DNA of 35,796 nt from Eimeria necatrix (taxonomy: Eukaryota; Apicomplexa; Conoidasida; Eucoccidiorida; Eimeriidae). Under the pieces are notes generated by a model. It had not been told where the DNA came from, ran no database searches, and saw nothing but the letters and a program-made list of their open reading frames with translations. The stretch covers positions 1 to 35,796 of the forward strand of contig NW_013655344.1 of assembly GCF_000499385.1 (NCBI RefSeq), in the 5' to 3' direction. Every line of letters begins with the position of its first letter. The first letter of the stretch is position 1. The translations under genes were made by a program, and so were the position numbers. This document shows, piece by piece, positions 28,748 to 35,796 of this stretch.

Positions 28748-28854
28748 ACAGGGGGGAAGAGTTGCTGCAGGTTGCTGCTGCAGCGGCTGCAGTCTTTACT
28801 GCAGCACCAATAGAAAGGCAATAGATGAGGCGAAAGGCACCAGGGGCGCACCAG

Positions 28855-28891
28855 CAGCAGCAGCAGCAGCAGCTGCAGCAGCAGCAGCAGA
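28855..28891 (+). repeat. CAG tract upstream of the coiled-coil protein gene
   Basis: CAG repeats with one CTG interruption, about 130 bp upstream of the minus-strand start codon, so probably in its 5' region. Confidence 0.8.
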
Positions 28892-29139
28892 TGCCACGGA
28901 AGGCAACGGCAGCAAACTCAAATCGCGTGTCTCTTCTCCGTTGTTAGTTGCAAGCAACTGCAGCAGAAAAAACAAAACATTTTACCTTCTACGGAGTCCT
29001 TCTGCAGCAACGTCAGCAGCAGCTGCTGTTGGTGGCGCTGCTGCTGCTGCTGCCACCCCCCAAAGCGCCGCAGCCGCTGCCTCCTGCTGGTTGCTGCTCG
29101 GCAGCCGTTGCTGCTGCTGCTGCTGCTGCGCTTCTACGC

Positions 29140-30250
29140 GGGATTTTTCCTTTTGTTTTTTAATTATTTATTAATCAGTATTATTCGTAATCTATTTGGA
29201 TTTCTAAGCTTTTATCTCTATCTTTGAGTGTCTGTCCGCTCCCGTTTCCACGCAGCAGCAGCAGCAGCAGCAGTGTACTAGCGCGCTCGTTAGCAGCGTT
29301 TGGTTCTTTCTCTTTGCTCCCTTTATTTATTTTTTGATATTTATTTATATATTTATTTGTCTCTTTGTTTTATTTGCCTTTCTTTCAACTGTCTTTGCCT
29401 TCCTTCACTGCCTACTTCGGCTACTGCTCCCACCCGCCGATGCTCGCACCACGGGGCAGTCCACGAAACTCCGTTCTTTTTGCATTTTTCGCCAATCTTT
29501 AGCGGCTTCTAATTATTAATTTACCATTTAACATTAATTGAATCAAACTTCTGGGCCCGGGAGCTCCTTTTTGCCCCCCCTGGCAATATTCAGTGCAGGA
29601 AATAAGCACTGGACTTGGCAGCTATCCTTTATATCTGCATTCTGTAGACACGGGGAAGCCTCGGGGTGTACAGACACCCCAGACGCAGCAGCGAAACCCC
29701 CTTTGCTGCTGCCGGCCATCTGCAGCAGCAGCAGTAGTGCTGTTTTGCGGAGAAAGCTGCTGCTATTTGTGGTCTAAGACACGGGAACTCGCTGGAGGCC
29801 TCATTAATTACCTTTTTAATTAAATGCAAAAAAGCCACAAAGACGCAATTTGCAGAAAACTGGCGGATTAGAAGATTTGCAATTTGCACTACGGGCTGAG
29901 CTGGGGATACACCTGAAATGCGCGTTTCAGAAGTTCTTGCAAGTGGCAACTAAGGCTCGAGGGAAGCTCGAGTAAACTTAGTTTATTTTAATTGTTTTAA
30001 CTTTCTAAACTATTTTTAATCATTTTGTTTTGTGTCCTAGTTAAAAAAAGCTCTTCAAACTGTGCAAGAAATCACTGGAGGCCGTGGCCGGGAAAGTAAA
30101 CAGGCAAAGGAACTAAAGCAGATTAGATTTCCTTTTACAGACTGGAATTTCTTTTTTAGATTTTAAAGTTTAGATGATTTTTCTTTTTCTTTGTGAAATA
30201 CTTTCAAGTCTTCTGCAGCAAACTAATAACCCCTAACAAAGTTAGTTGTT
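29140..30250. other. AT-rich non-coding stretch
   Basis: Mostly T- and A-rich sequence with TTTATT runs (29158-29400) and scattered short frames without recognisable content. It contains a variant of the 14-bp motif (GGTGTACAGACACC, 29665-29678). It also contains a hairpin-forming pair, CTGCAGCAAACTAATAAC (about 30214-30231) and GTTAGTTTGCAGCAG (about 30247-30261). I see no gene. Confidence 0.5.
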
Positions 30251-30317
30251 AGTTTGCAGCAGGCCTGCTGCTGCTTCCCCGGGAGGACAAGCAAAACTGG
30301 CCGCAGGACACTTTCTG

Positions 30318-30366
30318 GGTTGCAGCTGCTGCTGCTGCTGCTGCTGCTGCTTCGCGTCAGCAGCAG
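30318..30366. repeat. CTG trinucleotide tract
   Basis: Run of CTG repeats (TGCTGCTGC) with a CAG pair on its right side. No gene is assigned. Confidence 0.8.
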
Positions 30367-30764
30367 ACACAAAAGGCTTTGCTGCAGTTGGGCCTTAGCC
30401 GTATCCCCAGCTCAGGCGCTGCAGCAGGGCCCCTCCTTAGCAGCAAAATGGCCCCTCTATGCCTCCAATCCTTTGCATTTGACCCCTCAAAGTCTTCAAC
30501 TTTAACACAAATATCTTTAAATTGAAGCAAAATGCCAAGTCCGCAGACTCCTATGGGAGACCACTGGTCACGGGCTTGGGCCGCTGGTCTTTGCTGCTTT
30601 GCTGCAGCTGCGGGGCTTTTCAAATCTGCATGCATGCAGCAGCAAAAGCCAGTTTTTTGAAATAAAAGAACAAGTAGCAATTCATATTTGGAATTAAATA
30701 ACTTTGAAAAGTACTTCATTAAAATGCAAATTCTTGCAGCCCCCAGAGCTGTAGCCAGCCTAAA

Positions 30765-30826
30765 AGGGGGGCCCCTGGGGGCCCCCTGGGGGCCCCCTGA
30801 GTTATAAGGGGGGCCCCCAGGGCCAC
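30765..30826. repeat. GGGGGCCCC palindrome cluster
   Basis: Four overlapping GGGGGCCCC-type palindromes (GGGGGGCCCCTGGGGGCCCC and neighbours) within 62 bp of otherwise AT-rich sequence. Confidence 0.85.
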
Positions 30827-30950
30827 AATGGGGCTTTGCTGCTGCATGCATTAAAGTGTGAAGTTAATTTTATTTTTGTGGGGCCCCGTGAGCGAGCAGC
30901 AGCAGCAGAAAGTTCTGGAGTTTCTGAAGAATTGCAAAACGACCGAAGTT

Positions 30951-31020
30951 GGGACTTTTGAATTCAAATTAAATAAAAAAAGACTTTTAAATTCAAATTA
31001 AATAAAAAAGACTTTTAAAA
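30951..31020 (+). repeat. Short tandem duplication, AT-rich
   Basis: The unit AATTCAAATTAAATAAAAAA followed by GACTTTTAA occurs twice in tandem, with a third partial start. Confidence 0.8.
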
Positions 31021-31146
31021 TAAAATAAATCTTTTTAATAAACTCGAGATATTATCCCGGATTAAGCCCCAGAGAATTCCGGGGTCACCTGGGGGCCCCA
31101 CTGGCACTTTCTTTAACAGCAAAAATAATAAAAAAAGGGACTTCTT

Positions 31147-31179
31147 TATTATTATTATTATTAAAACTAATTTCCAGAA

Positions 31180-31244
<65 letters not shown>

Positions 31245-31245
31245 G
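31147..31245. repeat. ATT/TTA microsatellite
   Basis: Three runs of the trinucleotide ATT, interrupted by AAACTAATTTCCAGAA and TATA. Confidence 0.95.
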
Positions 31246-31357
31246 AATTACTTTTTCGGAAATATTCAACAAAGGCGGAGTGTTTCTTTGCCAGAGTTCT
31301 ATGCGTATCTAAGAGGCCCTCAAAGCCTCTATGAACTATGCAGTTATTAATGAATAT

Positions 31358-31512
31358 AAATTCAATTATAAATATAAATAATATAAATATAAATATAAAT
31401 ACAGATATGAATATAAATATAGATATAGATATAAATATAAATATAAATATAAATATAAATATAAATATAAATATAAATATAAATATAAATATAAATATAT
31501 AAATATAAGTAT
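31358..31512. repeat. ATAAAT hexanucleotide array
   Basis: About 25 imperfect copies of ATATAA. The long minus-strand frames over this array (Ile/Phe or Tyr/Leu repeats) are artefacts of the repeat. Confidence 0.95.
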
Positions 31513-31612
31513 AATATATATACATCCACAGACACACCTGGGCTTGAAAGCAAGCAGAGCTGCACAAGCTGGAGGCTGCAGCACTGCAGCAGCAGCAGCA
31601 GCAAAAAGAGAA

Positions 31613-31918
31613 ATGAAATCTGCAAAAAAAAGACTTTTAGGTCCTTTGAATCCCGAAAAGCTGCAGCAAATAATAAATGAAGATGTGGGGTTTCAGAATC
31701 TGCGAAAAAAACAAGAAATAACTAATTGCTTCTTCCGCAAAGTTTCTTATGTTGCAGCGCAGCAGCGCAGCAGCGCAGCGGCACAGCAGCACAGCAGCGC
31801 AGCAGCGCAGCAGCGCAGCAGAGCAGCAGCGCAGCAGCAGCAGGTCTTTTTAGAACTTTTCAGAAAGAAAAAGGAAACAGAAGAGTGCCTGCGCAGCAGA
31901 TATTGTTTTAATAAATAA
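31613..31918 (+). other. Open frame of about 101 residues, doubtful gene
   Basis: An ATG-initiated frame beginning [20 protein letters not shown], with a central Ala/Gln/Arg/Ser tract made by GCAGCGCAGCA repeats. The non-repeat parts have no recognised domain. It lies between a hexanucleotide array and an AT-rich stretch. I record it as a possibility only. Confidence 0.18.
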
Positions 31919-32119
31919 ATAAATGGAGAAGAGAAATAAAAGAAAATGGAGAAGAACAGGAAAGTGGTGAAGCGGGGCTCCTCGGGCAGCCCCTAATTCG
32001 CAATCAATTTATTTATTATTCTTTTTTTAATTTTAAATTAAATAAATCAATTAATTGAATTATTTGTGCTGATCTCCAGCTGCAGACAGCAGCTCCAATT
32101 GAACTCGGGCTCTAAACCG

Positions 32120-32189
32120 GGGGCCCCTGGGGCCCCCGCCTCGCCTCACAGCGCAGGCCCCGTGGGGCTGCCGCTAACCAGCAGGAGCA

Positions 32190-32229
<40 letters not shown>

Positions 32230-32272
32230 GAGCAGCAGCAGCAGCAGGAGCAGCAGCAGCAGCAGCAGCATG
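32120..32272 (+). repeat. GGGGCCCC palindromes followed by a CAG/GGA tract
   Basis: Two GGGGCCCC-type palindromes at 32118-32137 are followed by a 90-bp CAG tract with GGA interruptions (32178-32270). The open frame across it encodes mostly Ser and Arg from the repeat and has no ATG before the tract, so no gene is called. Confidence 0.8.
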
Positions 32273-32445
32273 TGCTGCTTCTCCCCAGACGCGCTTAACC
32301 AACATGAAAATGGCCCTATTTCTGCTTCATAGACAAAATGAGATATTCGTTTGTGTTTTTAAAAGTCAAAAAGGCGCAGAGAAAGGGCTGCTGCATCTTC
32401 CTGCTGCAGAAAAGATTGCTGCCAGAAAGCCTCAGGCCCGGAGCA

Positions 32446-32476
32446 GGTTTAGGGTTTAGGGTTTAGGGTTTAGGTT
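32446..32476 (-). repeat. Telomere-like repeat (TTTAGGG on plus)
   Basis: Four TTTAGGG units, in the same orientation as the blocks at 24933 and 25099. Confidence 0.95.
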
Positions 32477-32601
32477 TCTCTCCAGCAGCAGCCACTCGGC
32501 CTGAGCTGCAGCAGCAACAGCCCTAAGCAGACAACAGCAGCAGCTCGAACCAGACCGCAGCAGCAGCGGCAGCGGTAGCCAGATTGCCGCAGCTACGCAT
32601 T

Positions 32602-32700
32602 GAGGGGCCCCTGGAGGGCCCCCAGGGGGCCCCTCGGGGCCCCTGGGGGGCCTCCAGGGGCCTCCGGGGGCCCCAGGGGGCCCCTAGGGGCCCCTAGCGT
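32602..32700. repeat. GGGGCCCC palindrome array
   Basis: About 100 bp consisting almost wholly of GGGGCCCCT, GGGGGCCTCC and similar self-complementary units, at least eight in a row. Almost pure G and C in an AT-rich neighbourhood. Confidence 0.92.
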
Positions 32701-33300
32701 ATAAGCCATTGCCCGCAAACGTGTGCAGTTCTGTACTGGCACTTTGCTGTCGCTCTATGGTGTTCGGCCTCTAGGCGGTGGCTGCCTGGGAAGCTCTCGC
32801 CTCTGAGCAATAAAGGGACTAAAACATTAAAATAAAACTCATTAGGGACTGAAACGATAAAATAAAACTCATTATGGATTGAAATATTGAAAGAAAACTC
32901 CCCCGATTCCTATGGGTGCACTGGTGGCCGTCTACAGTAGGATGCTGCAGCTGCTGCGCGTCGGGGGTTGCTGCAGCGAATGTTTGCGCCACCAACTCTA
33001 AATCTCTTTTTATTTTTCGAATTTATTCCCATTTTAATTTAAATTGTTCTTCAATAAAGCGTTAGACTTCCGAAGGCTGTTTCTCTGCAGCACTGGAGCA
33101 CCGCGTGCTGCAGCAGCTGCTCTGCTCGCCGCTACTGCTGTTGTTGCTGGTGCTGCTGCAGTTGCCGTTATTGCTGCTGCACCGCCTGCGGATAGTGTGC
33201 TCCTTCCAAGTCTGGAAGAATAGAAATAGATTTAATTTATAAAAATTAAAGAACAAAACAAGAAGGGCGGAGATCACACAGGAGAGGAAGTCCAGCCGCA
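32701..33300. other. Stretch without a supported gene
   Basis: Contains a diverged tandem repeat (about 32819-32900) of AAAGGGACTAAAACATTAAA, GGGACTGAAACGATAAAATA and GGATTGAAATATTGAAAG, each followed by AAAACTC. Then come CTG-rich and AT-rich segments. It may include the promoter of the plus-strand gene at 33571. I see no coding region. Confidence 0.45.
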
Positions 33301-33513
33301 TGCAGCAAGAGCAGCAACAGCAGCCCCGGAAACGGCAGCAGCAGCCGCCTCCCAAATTGCTGCAGCAGCAACAACGACAGCTGAGGCAGCCGCAGCAGCA
33401 AAGTTGCAGTGTTGTGTCTTCAGCCTAATTGAGACCGACGCAGCAGAAAGCACAGGGCGTAGGAGCGCAGCCAGAGGACGCGGAGGAGGAGGGGAAGCAG
33501 CATCGGCAGCAGG

Positions 33514-33544
<31 letters not shown>

Positions 33545-33570
33545 GCAGCAGCTGTGCAAACGTCAGCAAG

Positions 33571-34061
33571 ATGGCGCCCCCGGAGTCGGCTGCCTCCCCC
33601 AGGGAGAACGACGAGGCGAGGCAGCAAGTCGAAAGGGAGGCAGCAGCAGCAGCAGCAGCAGCAGGCGAAGCAGAAGCAGCAGCAGGAGCAGCATCCGAAA
33701 CAGCAGCACCAGCAGCAGCAGCAAACGGAAAGAGCCCACTGCATGACCTGTGGAAAAAGAACGAGGCGAAGGCGAAGCGCGTGGTGAAGCTGCTGCGCCG
33801 GAAGCGGCAGAAGCAGCAGAAGCGGCAGCAGCAGCAGCAGCAGCAGCAGCAGCCGGAGGACGAGGGCGCAGCAGCAGGCAGCCAGAAGGCGGAGCTGCTT
33901 GCTGCAGTGCCGCTGCGCAGCAAACAGCGCGATCTGCTGCTGCCAGTGGGCCGCAACAAAAAGCTGAAGAAGAAGCTCGAGTTGCTGCTGCAGGTAAACC
34001 CCCAAGATGCAGAAACGGAAAGCGAAGACGAAGACGGCGAAGAAGACACTGACAGCGACGA

Positions 34062-34101
<40 letters not shown>

Positions 34102-34227
34102 GATGTAGAAATTGAATTTGTTCCTGCGAAGGAAGCAGAAGGCGCGGAAGGACTCATTGCGCAGCTGGCGGAAGCCTTTTCGGATGTTTTCGAGAAATTC
34201 AGCTCGCAGCTGCAGCCAGAGGAGCAG
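33571..34227 (+). CDS. Probable first exon of splicing factor 3b subunit 2 (SF3B2/SAP145-like), partial
   Basis: A 219-residue exon from an ATG in good context (CAAGATGGCG) to a canonical donor CAG|GTAACT at phase 0. The first half is Ala/Glu-rich, followed by a basic segment (VVKLLRRKRQKQQKR) and poly-Gln. The middle has LRSKQRDLLLPVGRNKKLKK. An acidic tract (ESEDEDGEEDTDSDEE) and a second poly-Gln follow, then DVEIEFVPAKEA and FSDVFEKFSSQL. The pattern of a basic cluster, acidic stretch and VEIE[YF]VP...F..[IV]FEKF matches my memory of the N-terminus of SF3B2, a U2 snRNP protein that helps select branch points. The conserved DUF382 and PSP domains would be in later exons, and none is visible before the window ends. 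Without them the assignment is tentative; the gene itself is well supported. Confidence 0.5.
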
Positions 34228-34360
34228 GTAACTATTTAATTGAATTAATTGAATTAATTTAATTAATTAAATTAATTCAATTAATTTCAAATAGTAATAA
34301 ATAAGTCAAGATTTAATTCGCTCTTTATTCGATTCCTCTCCGCGCCGTTGTTCTGCTGGT
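34228..34360 (+). other. Intron start with a 65-bp near-perfect palindrome
   Basis: Directly after the donor site, 34231-34295 reads almost the same on both strands (ACTATTT...AAATAGT, centred on TTTAATTAATTAAA). It consists of AATT-rich units. Confidence 0.8.
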
Positions 34361-34365
34361 GGCCC

Positions 34366-34556
34366 CAGCAGCAGCAACTGCAGCAGCTGCTGCTGCTGAT
34401 GCAGCAGCAGCTACTGCTGCTGCAGTGGCACTAGCAGAAGGGAATGCACGCAGCAGCAGCAGCAATTCCAGCAGCAGCGGCAGCGGGAGCAACAGCAGCT
34501 GCAGCAGCAACAGCAGTACAATATTCCGAGCAGCAACAGCAGCAGCGGCAGCAGCA
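34366..34556 (+). repeat. CAG/CTG tracts in presumed intron
   Basis: Interrupted CAG and CTG tracts. The frame across them (Ala then Ser/Gly runs, 34359-34586) lacks an ATG and any SF3B2-like sequence, so I regard it as intronic. Confidence 0.7.
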
Positions 34557-34639
34557 TCAGAACTGGTTCATGTTGGCTTTAATTGAAGAAATAGAATAAA
34601 CTGATTTATTTTGAATTCGGTTTAATTGGTTTAAAAGTG

Positions 34640-35600
34640 CATATAAATCTTGGTCCGTTCGAATCCATTTAAACCCATTTTAATCCATTTTAATCCATTT
34701 AAATTCATTTAAATTCATTTAAATCCATTTATCTGAACTAAAGTCCACTTTAATTCACTTGAATTGATGTGAATTTATTTGAATTGATTCAAATGCACTT
34801 AAATTCATTGAAGTCCATTCGGATCCACTTTAACCCATTTGAATTCATTTCACGCCATTTGAATCCATTTTTTTTGATTTCATTCAAATCCACTTAAATC
34901 CATTTAAATATGTTTTAATTATTTAAATTGGTTCAAATGAATTTGAATTATTTCGAATTTTCCGGAGCCTTTCTTTGTCGAATTGAAAGTGAAGTTCCGA
35001 AGTGTTTTGAATTGAATGAAAATAGAACAAGCCGAATAAAAATGAATTGAAACTAAATTGAAATTAAAATGAATTGAATAAAGTGAATGAAAGCGAATTG
35101 AAACTGAAGTTGAAGTAAAGTGGATTTCAAGTGCATTGAAATGCAACTCGAAGTGAACCTGAATTCAAGTTGGACAGAATTCTATTCAAATCGAAGCAAA
35201 ACGCAGTAAAAATAAATAGAAATGAATAGAAATGAATGAAAAGAACAAAAATGAATTAAAAATTGTGTAAATGAATTGAATTTAACCAAAATGAACGGAG
35301 TTGAGTCAAAATGAATGGAAGTGAATGGAACTGAACGGAACTGAATTGGAATGAACGAAGTTGAACAAAAATTAATTAAACTTGGATTGAAATGGAACAA
35401 ATGCATTGAAAAGAGTGAAGTTGAATTAAAATGAATGAAATTGAATTGAAATGAATTAAAATGAATGAAACTGAATTGAAATGCATGGAATTGAATTCAA
35501 CTGAAGGACTTGGACCGAGGTGAATCGAAACTAAGTCGAATTGCCTCGAAACTGAGTCAAAGTTGAATCAAAATGAATTGAACTATCTGGAAATGAATAA
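34640..35600. repeat. AT-rich 5/10-bp degenerate array with a strand switch
   Basis: From about 34640 to 34920 the plus strand is built of units like CCATTTAAATTCATTT. From about 34980 to 35600 it is built of AAATGAATTGAAATGAA, the reverse-complement type. Period about 10 bp, highly degenerate. No coding region is supported. Confidence 0.85.
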
Positions 35601-35695
35601 CAAGGATTAAAAGGAGTGAAACGAGTGGCAACAAGCCGAGGAAAGCTCGAGAAACAGGGATTTGTTGCAGAAGTTGAAATGCATCTTTTGCCAAA

Positions 35696-35796
35696 GTTGA
35701 ATGGATCTTTTTGTTGAATGGATCTTTTGCAAAGTTGAATGGATCTTTTGCAAAGTTGAATGGATCTTTTGCAAAGTTGAATGGATCTTTTGCAAA
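35696..35796 (+). repeat. 21-bp tandem repeat running off the window end
   Basis: The unit GTTGAATGGATCTTTTGCAA plus one A (21 bp) starts at 35713, 35734, 35755 and 35776, with a shorter diverged copy at 35696. The array continues past the window edge. Confidence 0.95.

Noticed and set aside
28498..28824. Plus-strand Cys/Arg/Gln-rich frames opposite the coiled-coil gene
   Set aside because: Reverse reading of the signal peptide and Ala-rich segments, dominated by CTG-encoded Cys.
29629..29949. 106-residue minus-strand frame
   Set aside because: Single short frame in AT-rich sequence with repeat-encoded Cys; no family resemblance.
30357..30851. 164-residue minus-strand frame
   Set aside because: It runs through a GGGGCCCC cluster and CTG tract; the remaining sequence shows no recognisable domain and no coherent start.
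31208..31625. Minus-strand frames of repeated Phe-Ile or Tyr-Leu
   Set aside because: Produced entirely by the ATAAAT hexanucleotide array.
33274..34157. Long minus-strand frames (275 and 245 residues) over the SF3B2-like exon
   Set aside because: They are shadows of the plus-strand exon: poly-Leu and poly-Cys/Ser from the same CAG tracts.

Overview
The window looks like nuclear DNA of an apicomplexan parasite of the genus Eimeria, most likely E. tenella or a close relative. Four things point there: a tandem array of five-exon TA4-type SAG surface-antigen genes, dense CAG trinucleotide tracts inside and outside coding sequence, interstitial telomere-like AAACCCT/AGGGTTT blocks, and a decayed chromovirus (Ty3/Gypsy with chromodomain). 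The species call is inference; no marker here fixes it.

Region 1 (1-23215) is a repeat-poor SAG array. Six paralogues lie head to tail on the plus strand, with start codons at 631, 3733, 7537, 10620, 13709 and 21420. Each can be assembled into five exons with the same intron phases (1, 0, 2, 2), an intact frame of 268-271 residues, an N-terminal signal peptide, six cysteines at fixed positions and a short hydrophobic C-terminus of GPI-signal type. The repeated unit, spacer included, is about 3.0-3.1 kb. Spacing departs from this only where mobile DNA has landed. Two solo-LTR-like insertions with 5-bp target duplications lie between genes 2 and 3. A 4.65-kb minus-strand chromovirus lies between genes 5 and 6. 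A third, truncated LTR relic opens the window in the spacer upstream of gene 1.

The chromovirus has two LTRs, Gag with two zinc knuckles, a retropepsin, an integrase core and a chromodomain. Reverse transcriptase and RNase H are missing, there are several stops and frame breaks, and a 100-N assembly gap interrupts it. It cannot move on its own.

Region 2 (about 23216-35796) changes abruptly. It holds GCTA tetranucleotide arrays, telomere-like heptamers in both orientations, an elongator tRNA-Met gene, CAG/CTG tracts, GGGGCCCC palindrome clusters, ATT and ATAAAT microsatellites, and a terminal AT-rich array followed by a 21-bp tandem repeat. Three protein genes are supportable within it: a plus-strand Ala/Ser-rich single-pass membrane protein (25407-26198); a minus-strand secretory coiled-coil membrane protein (28725-27493); and a plus-strand first exon resembling the N-terminus of splicing factor SF3B2 (from 33571), whose remaining exons are not seen. 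Most other open frames here are by-products of CAG repeats, which stay open in all six frames.

The sharp border at about 23.2 kb matches the alternation of repeat-poor and repeat-rich segments described for Eimeria chromosomes.
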